A DNA stretch of 9,743 nt from contig CAYWEP010000045.1 in assembly GCA_964457405.1 (NCBI GenBank), positions 1 through 9,743 on the forward strand. The letters run 5' to 3'. The translations under genes and the position numbers were made by a program. This document shows, piece after piece, positions 1 through 5,965 of this stretch; the first letter of the stretch is position 1; each line of letters opens with the position of its first letter. Source of the stretch: CAYWEP01 sp964457405. GTDB lineage: Bacteria > Patescibacteriota > Microgenomatia > Levybacterales > UBA12049. The notes below the pieces were generated by a model. The model was not told where the DNA came from and ran no database searches. It saw only the letters and a list, made by a program, of their open reading frames with translations.

Positions 1-31
1 ATTTTTTGCCGGCACAGTTGTATTGTTTAAT

Positions 32-75
32 AAGGTTCAACCTTTGTCAAGCTATCAAGGCTGAACCTTAAGGTT
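32..75. repeat. AAGGTT-type dyad cluster (operator or hairpin)
   Basis: Two 13-bp arms, AAGGTTCAACCTT at 32-44 and AAGGCTGAACCTT at 57-69, are inverted copies of each other with one mismatch. The first arm is itself a palindrome around a central C. A perfect 12-bp palindrome, AACCTTAAGGTT, follows at 64-75 and overlaps the second arm. No T-run follows on either strand, so an intrinsic terminator is unlikely. On the minus strand a TTGACA (43-48) lies directly next to the first dyad, as an operator in a promoter spacer would, but no convincing -10 follows. A regulator site for a gene left of the window is possible but not shown. Confidence 0.5.
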
Positions 76-98
76 ATTGAAATTAATCTTATTCCTAA

Positions 99-269
99 AT
101 GATACTTAGGGAGCTTTATGCTGACGCTGATAGCTTTTTCTTTACCCAAAACCCGAATGTAAAAGCATTCAGAACACCGGATACTGCCTTTATCGTCATC
201 AAGTCCAACTGGGTACGAACCCTTGATCCGACCGTCACACCGCCGAAAGTTGAAGAATCCTCGCTGTAA
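99..269 (+). CDS. short hypothetical ORF, possibly a gene remnant
   Basis: An ATG at 99, directly after an in-frame TAA (96-98), opens 56 codons ending in TAA at 267-269. The codon choice (AAC, CCG, ACC, ATC, GTC) and the product, with stretches such as DSFFFTQNPNVKAF and TAFIVIKSNWVRTLDPTV, read like real protein rather than noise. There is no signal peptide, no Shine-Dalgarno and no clear -10 box. The sequence looks more like the C-terminal end of a longer protein than a complete small one, so it may be the remnant of a gene disrupted near the dyad cluster at 32-75. It converges on the minus-strand gene ending at 306. I do not recognise the family. Confidence 0.3.
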   Translation: MILRELYADADSFFFTQNPNVKAFRTPDTAFIVIKSNWVRTLDPTVTPPKVEESSL

Positions 270-305
270 ATAAAATCCGTCTATTGAAGTTCAGAAAAAA
301 GTAAT

Positions 306-1178
306 TTAAGAAGACACTTCGATATAATGATAGAAGACATCCATAGATGCAACCCCTGAAATAACGCGATATACATATTCTTTATTTCCCATCCTAATAC
401 TTCCTTGTATTTCATTTAACTGCGGAAACTCAGTATTCTCTCTCCATTCTGTCGGTGGGTATCTGAATATTTTATTCCCTATACCGATCTTCTGCTCAGT
501 CGTGAGTTCATTGTCACCGAGTATACGAGGGTCTGCGCTAATGCGTGTTCCTTCTTGATTGTAGTAAAACTCCCATAGCTCTTGTACCGGAGCCTTTGTC
601 TTTGGGTCTACCCATCTATGTACTTGTATATCAGGAAACCAGTATCCTGACCAGACATAATATCCGTCATTTATTGTAAAGAGTAATGGATTATTTAAAT
701 CATCAGCGCAGAGAACTTGCTCTCCGCCATAAACAGGCTCGTGTTTGGTGTTAAAAAGCTCAAAATCTTGGTTTGGATCTGGTGTTGCCAGGACAAGACC
801 GGCTCGTTTTTCTTCGGGCAATGTCAGATTTAGGGTCGATTCTACCATCTCCTGAAACACTATTTTGTCATGCTCAAACGTTTGTTCGTTAATATAAGCT
901 TGCCCGCTCTGAAGAAATTCTGTTGCGTTCATATGTACCGGAGTACCCTCGTCACAACTAATAAGGGTTGCTGTAGGGCTTACGGGCTCCGGATTATCAG
1001 GATTGGAATCACGGAATGCTAACCACAATGTACCGAAAAGTACTACTCCGGCAGCAGCAACCCGGCCTACTCGCATTCCCGGATGTGACCAGATGTCCCT
1101 GCGCCTTCCGTTTGGTTCAAGAGGTAATTCCTGAACATCAGTTGTTCGGGAAAATCCCGGCTCGCGTTCGCTCATCAT
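306..1178 (-). CDS. membrane-anchored extracytoplasmic protein, unknown function
   Basis: I do not recognise this family. From the ATG at 1178 the product is 290 aa: a cytoplasmic head rich in charge (RRRD), one membrane helix at about residues 38-55 (VAAAGVVLFGTLWLAF), then an outward Pro-rich linker (NPDNPEPVSPTA) and a roughly 220-residue soluble domain rich in aromatic residues (DGYYVWSGYWFPDIQVHRW, ELWEFYYN). Two cysteines (about 75 and 157) could form a disulfide. Basic residues before the helix and the linker after it suggest N-in, C-out topology. A TTG at 1217 would add 13 residues, but a TATAAT box (1189-1194) and its -35 lie inside that extension, so 1178 is preferred; a second ATG follows at once. 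The HtpX gene ends 45 nt upstream on the same strand, so readthrough is also possible. Confidence 0.7.
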   Translation of the reverse strand: MMSEREPGFSRTTDVQELPLEPNGRRRDIWSHPGMRVGRVAAAGVVLFGTLWLAFRDSNPDNPEPVSPTATLISCDEGTPVHMNATEFLQSGQAYINEQTFEHDKIVFQEMVESTLNLTLPEEKRAGLVLATPDPNQDFELFNTKHEPVYGGEQVLCADDLNNPLLFTINDGYYVWSGYWFPDIQVHRWVDPKTKAPVQELWEFYYNQEGTRISADPRILGDNELTTEQKIGIGNKIFRYPPTEWRENTEFPQLNEIQGSIRMGNKEYVYRVISGVASMDVFYHYIEVSS

Positions 1179-1188
1179 GTTAGCAGAT

Positions 1189-1217
1189 ATTATAGGATTT
1201 TGGGTAGGAAAAGGCAA
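1189..1217 (-). promoter_or_regulatory. promoter of the 306-1178 gene
   Basis: A perfect TATAAT (1189-1194) is 17 bp from TTGCCT (1212-1217, 4 of 6 matches to TTGACA). Only 10 nt separate the -10 box from the ATG at 1178, so the predicted transcript starts about 3-5 nt before it and has essentially no leader. The -35 overlaps the TTG that would otherwise be taken as an upstream start codon. Confidence 0.6.
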
Positions 1218-1223
1218 CTCTCG

Positions 1224-2063
1224 TTATTTAAATTGCCGTAAGCGGGCAACCCGCTCAGCAACTGGCGGGTGAGTTGAAAATAATTGTATTAATCCCCTGC
1301 TTCTCCCAAACGGGTTCTCAATATAGAGTGATGAAAATGCAGGATTATGACGCATGGGCACTCGCTTGGTTGAATCGTGAATTACTATGAGCGCATCGGC
1401 AAGTGGTTTTCCGGTGCCTATTGTTTCTGCGCCTGTTTCGTCGGCTCCAAATTCCCGCTGTCTGGAGATCGCAAGCTGAATAAGCGATGCGCCAAGCGGC
1501 ACGAGGAGTGCGGCAAAAATCGTAAGCATCCCTCCCCCTCTGTTATTTTCATCGCTTCCCCCATAAAACCCTCGATACAAAACCATATTACCGATAAAAG
1601 AAATGGCGCTCGCGAGGACAGCAGCGATGGTTGCGATCAGAATATCGCGATTCTTGACGTGGCTTAGTTCATGAGCTAAAACAGCTTTCAATTCTTCTTT
1701 GTCCAAAACCTCCATGATGCCTTGCGTGACTGCGACTGATGCGTGACTTGGATCGCGGCCTGTTGCGAATGCATTCGCTTGCCTATCAGGCGTTATGTAA
1801 AGTTTTGGCATTGGAAGCTTCATCTTATGCGTGAGATTTTCGACTATTTCATAAACGCCTGGTGCTTGCTTTCGGCTCAGTGGCTTGGCTCGACTCATCA
1901 TGAGGGCTATTTTGTCTGAGAAGAAATATGAAACGCCATTCATGACAAGCGCGATTATGAGAAATGAGTACATGCCTGAAACCCCACCAATGATTCTTCC
2001 AAAGGTAATAAGGATGACGCTTAAGAATCCAAGTAGTAAGATGGTTTTTATGTAACTACTCAT
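1224..2063 (-). CDS. htpX: HtpX-type membrane zinc metalloprotease
   Basis: The 279-aa product is a complete M48 family HtpX protease, a membrane enzyme that in well-studied bacteria degrades misfolded membrane proteins alongside FtsH. Two N-terminal helices (about 7-27 and 32-52) precede a cytoplasmic catalytic domain. The zinc site is HELSH at 131-135 with Glu132 as general base, and the third ligand is Glu204 in SRQREFGADE. Two more hydrophobic segments lie at about 141-163 and 178-200. The conserved ATGRDPSHASVAVTQG stretch (100-115) and the closing FSTHPPVAERVARL are typical of the family, and the length matches too. The ATG at 2063 is preceded by TAAAAT at only 6 nt and by no Shine-Dalgarno, so translation is probably leaderless. 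The gene for an anchored extracytoplasmic protein follows closely. Confidence 0.95.
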   Translation of the reverse strand: MSSYIKTILLLGFLSVILITFGRIIGGVSGMYSFLIIALVMNGVSYFFSDKIALMMSRAKPLSRKQAPGVYEIVENLTHKMKLPMPKLYITPDRQANAFATGRDPSHASVAVTQGIMEVLDKEELKAVLAHELSHVKNRDILIATIAAVLASAISFIGNMVLYRGFYGGSDENNRGGGMLTIFAALLVPLGASLIQLAISRQREFGADETGAETIGTGKPLADALIVIHDSTKRVPMRHNPAFSSLYIENPFGRSRGLIQLFSTHPPVAERVARLRQFK

Positions 2064-2069
2064 ACATCT

Positions 2070-2078
2070 ATTTTATCA
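2070..2078 (-). promoter_or_regulatory. extended -10 promoter of htpX
   Basis: On the minus strand TGA-TAAAAT forms an extended -10 (TG at 2077-2078, TAAAAT at 2070-2075, 5 of 6 matches). No clear -35 is visible. Six nt separate the box from the ATG at 2063, which places the expected +1 on or next to the A of the start codon. Confidence 0.55.
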
Positions 2079-2095
2079 CACAAATGCAAGAAGCG

Positions 2096-2806
2096 CTAAT
2101 CTTTTTTTAGAGCTTTTATAAGGAGAAAAAGAGGTTTTTTATCCCACTCTCGAAGTTTTTCGTTTTGTAGCCCTTCTTTTGTTGGTCTTGGTTCTATCAC
2201 TTCTAATATCATAAATCCTCTTTTTGTCAAGCCATTTATGTAGTCGCTTAGCATTCTGTTATAGGCTGCCAAAGTCATATAATCTCCTTCCCAGTTATAC
2301 TCATGCCAGCCAGCTTCGAAGTATTCCTCTCCATTTGTCATAGGATGCTGAAGGCAAAGAACTAATTCTCCATTGGACTTTAATGCTTTGTTAAACTCAT
2401 CTAGTACAATATCTAAAGGTTCTAAATCATGAAGCACAAGATTTGACACTATCATGTCAAACTTCCCTATTTCGAGCGTTGAAAGGTCTGTAAGAGATGC
2501 ATGGTAGAATTTTATTCCAAGGTGGTTTTTACTTACTTCTTTTTGCGCAAGCTCAATAAGTTTTTCTGATAGGTCAACCCCCACAACTTCAGCTCCTTTT
2601 TCAGCTAACTTTCTACTAATAATTCCTTCTCCACATCCTGCGTCTAGCACTCTTTTCCCGGTAACCTCTCCAATCATTGCGAAAAGCGCAGGATCACTGA
2701 TAAATCGATGATGCATAGAGCCTGCACGTCTGTCTCGTGCATAAACATTTGCTACCCTATCCCAACCTTTTGTTTTTAATTCTTTCGTTAATTTACTAGT
2801 CGCCAT
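2096..2806 (-). CDS. class I SAM-dependent methyltransferase
   Basis: From the ATG at 2806 the product is 236 aa with a Rossmann-fold methyltransferase core of the UbiE/Methyltransf_11/25 type. Motif I is VLDAGCGEG (53-61), motif II is VVGVDLS with Asp78 expected to bind the ribose of SAM, and the FDMIVSNLVLHDLE segment (116-129) carries the motif IV region. HPM follows strand 5, and the C-terminal part (WHEYNWEGDYMTL, YINGLTKRGF) would form the substrate lid. The substrate cannot be read from sequence; small-molecule or quinone-like acceptors are usual for this class. The frame stays open back to 2926, adding 40 residues with a hydrophobic stretch, but a TTGAAT-17-TATAAT promoter lies inside that extension, so I reject it. 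The gene is AT-rich compared with the PBP gene and sits beside a transposase, which suggests acquisition. Confidence 0.85.
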   Translation of the reverse strand: MATSKLTKELKTKGWDRVANVYARDRRAGSMHHRFISDPALFAMIGEVTGKRVLDAGCGEGIISRKLAEKGAEVVGVDLSEKLIELAQKEVSKNHLGIKFYHASLTDLSTLEIGKFDMIVSNLVLHDLEPLDIVLDEFNKALKSNGELVLCLQHPMTNGEEYFEAGWHEYNWEGDYMTLAAYNRMLSDYINGLTKRGFMILEVIEPRPTKEGLQNEKLREWDKKPLFLLIKALKKD

Positions 2807-2822
2807 AACAAATAGCCCAGTA

Positions 2823-2851
2823 ATTATAAATTGCTCAAGGAATATATTCAA
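2823..2851 (-). promoter_or_regulatory. promoter of the methyltransferase gene
   Basis: TTGAAT (2846-2851) and a perfect TATAAT (2823-2828) are separated by exactly 17 bp. The predicted start of transcription is near 2816, about 10 nt before the ATG at 2806, with no Shine-Dalgarno in that space. The promoter decides the start codon, since it falls inside the longer open frame. Confidence 0.65.
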
Positions 2852-2879
2852 GAAAACAAAAAAAATCAAACTTTTGATG

Positions 2880-2910
2880 CTCGGATACCCTTCTCGGACA
2901 CCCTTGGTGT
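2880..2910. repeat. 13-bp tandem repeat plus short hairpin
   Basis: CTCGGATACCCTT (2880-2892) is followed directly by CTCGGACACCCTT (2893-2905), two 13-bp units with one mismatch. The second unit runs into GGTGT, giving a 5-bp stem ACACC/GGTGT (2898-2902 and 2906-2910) around a CTT loop. The cluster lies between the transposase stop and the methyltransferase promoter. It may be one end of the transposase element or a regulator site; neither is proven. Confidence 0.5.
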
Positions 2911-2938
2911 GGATTGGTATTGGCACCCCAGGATATTG

Positions 2939-3604
2939 CTACTCAACTATTTGATCTTTTATTAAATGCAGATTTCTTTGATAATCTACCTGGTCAGCGA
3001 CAAACTGAGAGTATTCTCTCTTCGATTTGAACATTTCAAGTATATTTTTTGTGTTGAGGAACGGAAGATTTGTGTTATTAACGTAATGGCAATATGATGT
3101 CCAAAGATATTTGTCTAACTTATTAAATTCAATAATATAGGAAGTTACTGGATTTAAATGAATATACCTTGAAACATGGATAAATTGCTCATCGGTTTCT
3201 ACTCTTTTCGCCTTGAAAGGGTTTAAAAAGAGCGAGCCATCGCGATCGCTCTTAAGATTGAAATATTTTGCAAAACTGTTCTGTATATTTGAGATAAATC
3301 GAACTATTCCACCATCCTGTACTTGTTTGATAAGAAAATGATAGTGATTCGGCATAAATGCAAAAGTATATATTTCTACTAACGGTGTCTTTCTGCTATT
3401 TAAGAGGGTATAATCTCTTTTTATATTTTCAGGGAGTCTTTTAAACTTAGAGAGGCGTATTGTCTGCGGTTGATAATAGTATTCCATAAGCTCAAATAAT
3501 CTTCTCAATTCTACATTTGAAGCAAAAATATGTTCTCGCGCCACAGAGCGGTTAAAGAGATGATATATCTCGTTAGTAGCAAAAACGACTTTCCTCTGCG
3601 TCAT
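2939..3604 (-). CDS. REP-associated tyrosine transposase (Y1_Tnp, RAYT)
   Basis: This 221-aa protein belongs to the IS200/IS605-like HUH superfamily, in the REP-associated (TnpA_REP) branch that cuts single-stranded DNA at hairpin-bearing sites. The family N-terminus IYHLFNRSVAREHIF (13-27) is present. The HUH metal site is NHYHFLI with His87 and His89. The catalytic tyrosine is probably Tyr114 in NSFAKYFNLKSDRDGSLF, and the branch hallmark VSRYIHLNPV follows at 144-153. The length is normal and no key residue is missing, so the enzyme looks active. No accessory TnpB is present. A GTAG-preceded palindrome lies just upstream of the gene and overlaps its -35 box. The -10 ends 6-8 nt before the ATG, implying a leaderless mRNA. 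RAYTs are usually single-copy domesticated genes rather than spreading insertion sequences. Confidence 0.92.
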   Translation of the reverse strand: MTQRKVVFATNEIYHLFNRSVAREHIFASNVELRRLFELMEYYYQPQTIRLSKFKRLPENIKRDYTLLNSRKTPLVEIYTFAFMPNHYHFLIKQVQDGGIVRFISNIQNSFAKYFNLKSDRDGSLFLNPFKAKRVETDEQFIHVSRYIHLNPVTSYIIEFNKLDKYLWTSYCHYVNNTNLPFLNTKNILEMFKSKREYSQFVADQVDYQRNLHLIKDQIVE

Positions 3605-3610
3605 ACCTAC

Positions 3611-3639
3611 ATACTATACCCATATACCTGAGGTGTCAA
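3611..3639 (-). promoter_or_regulatory. promoter of the transposase gene
   Basis: A perfect TTGACA (3634-3639) is followed by TAGTAT (3611-3616) at 17 bp or TATAGT (3613-3618) at 15 bp. The ATG begins 6-8 nt after the -10 box, so the mRNA should start at or next to the start codon. The -35 overlaps the outer arm GGTGTCA of the REP-like palindrome, so a transposase bound there would block its own promoter. Confidence 0.6.
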
Positions 3640-3680
3640 GCTAAAACCACCCTTAGGGTGGTTTTCTGATGACACCCTAC
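3632..3680 (-). repeat. REP-like palindrome with 5' GTAG, next to the RAYT gene
   Basis: Read on the minus strand, GTAG (3677-3680) is followed at once by an imperfect palindrome: outer arms GGTGTCA (3670-3676) and TGACACC (3632-3638), a 4x4 internal loop, and a perfect 10-bp inner stem AAAACCACCC/GGGTGGTTTT (3643-3652 and 3656-3665) around a 3-nt loop. A GTAG or GGAG tetranucleotide 5' of an imperfect hairpin is the known architecture of REP sequences processed by RAYT enzymes. The site lies between divergent genes, so it does not serve either neighbour as a terminator. It overlaps the -35 of the transposase gene. Confidence 0.6.
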
Positions 3681-3687
3681 CTTCAAT

Positions 3688-3710
3688 CGTGGAAGGGCAT
3701 CTGCTCCACG
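3688..3710. repeat. second inverted repeat in the divergent intergenic region
   Basis: CGTGGA (3688-3693) and TCCACG (3705-3710) form a perfect 6-bp stem with an 11-nt loop, just beside the REP-like palindrome and upstream of the PBP -10 box. It has no T-run. It could be part of a two-hairpin REP unit or a regulator site for the PBP gene; the evidence is only the symmetry. Confidence 0.35.
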
Positions 3711-3731
3711 CAAATAATCTTCGTTTATGTT

Positions 3732-3737
3732 TATAAT
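3732..3737 (+). promoter_or_regulatory. -10 box of the PBP gene
   Basis: A perfect TATAAT lies 26 nt before the ATG at 3764. No recognisable -35 is found at 16-18 bp upstream; TG at 3728-3729 is one base too far for a standard extended -10. The leader would be about 20 nt long, unlike the near-zero leaders of most genes here. Confidence 0.45.
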
Positions 3738-3763
3738 TTACTTAGCGTAAAGAAAATAGTAGA

Positions 3764-5965
3764 ATGTGGAATTCTGTAAAAGAGCAGTTTCTAAAACTCT
3801 GGGGTATAGCAATCGCAATTCGGGAGGATCCGAAGATGATAAGAAAAATTCTCAACGAGCTCTGGCTGACGGCTAAACCTATTCTCCCCTATATCGTAAT
3901 CGGCGGTTTTTTGCTTCTCGTCTTCATTCCGACTGCGACGTATCTTTATTTTGTCCGAGATTTATCCACGAAAGAAAGCATTATTGCTCACAAAAGTGAA
4001 GGCATTTTGCTGCTTGACAGAAATGGCAAGCCATTTTTCTCTTTCTACCAGGCGCGGGAGAAAACAACTATCCCCATCTCCCAAATTCCAAAGCTCACCC
4101 AGGAAGCGGTGATTTCGGTTGAAGACAAAGAATTCTACAACCATCCTGGATTTTCTCTTCGCGGAATCGTGCGAGCGCTTCTTACTGATATTAAGGAAGA
4201 GCAACTTCGCCAAGGTGGCTCAACACTCACACAGCAAGTGGTAAAAAATACGCTTCTCACACAGGAGAAAAGCTTCTTGCGTAAATACCAGGAGATTTTT
4301 CTTGCACTTGAACTGGAGAGACGATATAGCAAGGAAGATATTTTGGAAATATATCTGAATACCGCGTATTTTGGCGAAGGCGCATTCGGCACTGAAGACG
4401 CGGCAAAGACATACTTTGGCAAAACCGCAGCTGACCTGACGCTCGGCGAATCCGCCCTTCTCGCCGGAATCTTACCTGCCCCGTCTGCTTATTCCCCGTT
4501 AACCGGAGATCACGAGAAAGCGTTTGCGCGGCAAAGACTTGTGTTAAAACAGATGCGATCCCTTGGGTTTATTACCGATGCCGAGCGCGTGGCAGCTCTA
4601 AAACAGCAAATTGCATTTAATCCGGCGCCAAAAACGCTCAATGTCAAAGCGCCCCATTTTGCCCTCATGGTAAAAGACGAACTCATAAAAAAATACGGCG
4701 AGCAGGGCGTCGCAGGTTCTGGCTTTACCGTCCGGACGACGATCGATCTTCCGCTTCAGGAATATGCGGAGCAGGTTGTTGAAAATCAAGTGACACGCCT
4801 TGCGAAAAACAAAGTAACAAATGCTGCAGCAGTGGTGCTGGATCCAAAAACAGGCGAGATTCTCACGCTCGTCGGCAGCCACAACTGGACCGACGAAACA
4901 AACGGCAAGATCAATATGGCGCTCCGAGCACGACAACCGGGATCATCATTTAAGCCAATCGTCTATGCAAAAGCAATTGATGAACACTTTATCACTGCAG
5001 CAACACAACTTGATGATAAACCGATCTCATTTCCCGATGGCTATAAGCCGAAAAATTATGACGGGAAATTTCGAGGCAAAGTCCTTGTACGCTTTGCTCT
5101 CGCAAATTCGCTGAATATCCCGGCAGTTCTGGTCATGGAAAGAGTCGGTGTCCCAGATGCAATTGAAATGGCTGAGCAACTTGGCATAACCACACTGAAA
5201 AGTCCGCAAGACTATGGCCTCTCCATGGTTTTAGGGGCTGCGGAAATCCCTCTTCTTGAGTTGACGACCGCATATGGGGTTTTTGCAAATCACGGGATGA
5301 AAGTGACGCCCACGACAATTATTGAGATAAAAGACAAAAACGGCAAAGTAGTCTACACGCATGCACCGGATCCAAGACAAACGCTTGATGAACAAGTAAC
5401 TTTCATTATCTCATCTATCCTTTCCGACAACTCTGCGCGGCAAGAGGTCTTTGGAAATGCGCTCACTATCTCACGCCCTGCAGCAGTAAAAACAGGAACG
5501 ACTGAGGACTATCGTGATGCCTTGACTGTCGGGTATACGCCAAGCCTTGCGGTTGGCGTGTGGGTCGGCAACAATGACAGAATGCCAATGGACAGTATCG
5601 CAGGAAGCCTCGGCGCTGCACCAATCTGGCGACTGCTTATGGAGAAAGCGCTGCGAGGAATGCCTATCGAACGCTTCATCACGCCATCAGGGATTATCCG
5701 CACGCCTGTGTGTAAAGAAAATGGTTATCGTGCAAATACTGCCACGTCCTCTGCATATCCTGAGTATTTCCTAAAAGGTACGGTACCAATAAAAGATTGC
5801 AATGCTCCACTTGAATTCCCATCCCCCACCGAGGAACCAACGCCAACACCGTTTGAGGAGGAAGAACCGACTGAGACCCCGACTCCTGAGCCAACGAACC
5901 CGCCAACTGGCGGACCAACCGAAACCCCAACGCCAACGCTTGAGCCTCCCATCACTTTCCCTTAA
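3764..5965 (+). CDS. class A penicillin-binding protein (PBP1A-type)
   Basis: This 733-aa bifunctional enzyme polymerises lipid II into glycan strands and cross-links their peptides outside the membrane. A membrane helix (about 41-64) precedes the GT51 glycosyltransferase domain, with catalytic Glu120 in VEDKEFYNHPGF, the GGSTLTQQVVKN motif (151-162) and EIYLNTAYFGEGAFG (195-209). The transpeptidase domain has all three motifs: SSFK with nucleophile Ser394, SLN at 449-451 and KTGT at 576-579. Two late cysteines (650, 679) may pair. The last 48 residues (686-733) are a low-complexity Pro/Thr/Glu tail, perhaps a wall spacer. The ATG at 3764 has no Shine-Dalgarno; an in-frame ATG at 3836 (residue 25) has GGGAGG 8 nt upstream, so both starts are possible. 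The stop overlaps that of the opposing L,D-transpeptidase gene. Confidence 0.95.
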   Translation: MWNSVKEQFLKLWGIAIAIREDPKMIRKILNELWLTAKPILPYIVIGGFLLLVFIPTATYLYFVRDLSTKESIIAHKSEGILLLDRNGKPFFSFYQAREKTTIPISQIPKLTQEAVISVEDKEFYNHPGFSLRGIVRALLTDIKEEQLRQGGSTLTQQVVKNTLLTQEKSFLRKYQEIFLALELERRYSKEDILEIYLNTAYFGEGAFGTEDAAKTYFGKTAADLTLGESALLAGILPAPSAYSPLTGDHEKAFARQRLVLKQMRSLGFITDAERVAALKQQIAFNPAPKTLNVKAPHFALMVKDELIKKYGEQGVAGSGFTVRTTIDLPLQEYAEQVVENQVTRLAKNKVTNAAAVVLDPKTGEILTLVGSHNWTDETNGKINMALRARQPGSSFKPIVYAKAIDEHFITAATQLDDKPISFPDGYKPKNYDGKFRGKVLVRFALANSLNIPAVLVMERVGVPDAIEMAEQLGITTLKSPQDYGLSMVLGAAEIPLLELTTAYGVFANHGMKVTPTTIIEIKDKNGKVVYTHAPDPRQTLDEQVTFIISSILSDNSARQEVFGNALTISRPAAVKTGTTEDYRDALTVGYTPSLAVGVWVGNNDRMPMDSIAGSLGAAPIWRLLMEKALRGMPIERFITPSGIIRTPVCKENGYRANTATSSAYPEYFLKGTVPIKDCNAPLEFPSPTEEPTPTPFEEEEPTETPTPEPTNPPTGGPTETPTPTLEPPITFP
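3822..3827 (+). promoter_or_regulatory. Shine-Dalgarno for an alternative PBP start
   Basis: GGGAGG lies 8 nt before the in-frame ATG at 3836. It is the only strong, well-placed Shine-Dalgarno I noticed in the window. Starting there removes 24 residues but keeps the membrane helix. It also encodes Arg-Glu-Asp in the longer form, so it may be coincidence. Confidence 0.4.
5819..5962 (+). repeat. low-complexity Pro/Thr/Glu-coding tail of the PBP
   Basis: The 3' end of the PBP gene encodes residues 686-733, almost wholly Pro, Thr and Glu in PTPTP- and ETPTPEPT-like runs. At the DNA level CCAACGCCAAC recurs at 5837-5847 and 5927-5937, and CCGCC/GGCGG form a small stem at 5900-5913. Such tails in envelope proteins are usually flexible, exposed spacers, and tend to vary in length between strains by slippage. 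Confidence 0.6.

Noticed and set aside
1377..1667. Plus-strand open frame of 96 codons inside htpX
   Set aside because: It is antisense to a clear HtpX gene, has no promoter, and its Cys/Ser/Arg-rich product looks like a frame shadow.
2807..2926. A 40-residue N-terminal extension of the methyltransferase with a hydrophobic, signal-like stretch
   Set aside because: A TTGAAT-17-TATAAT promoter and the 13-bp tandem repeat lie in this stretch, and the methyltransferase fold begins only after the ATG at 2806.
3643..3665. Perfect 10-bp hairpin followed by TTTT, considered as an intrinsic terminator
   Set aside because: It lies between divergent genes, so no gene ends there. The GTAG and outer arms fit a REP-like site better, though terminator-like activity is not excluded.
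5694..5955. Minus-strand Gly/Val/Ser-rich frames opposite the PBP tail
   Set aside because: The repetitive GVGVSVG-like product is the antisense image of the Pro/Thr/Glu tail.
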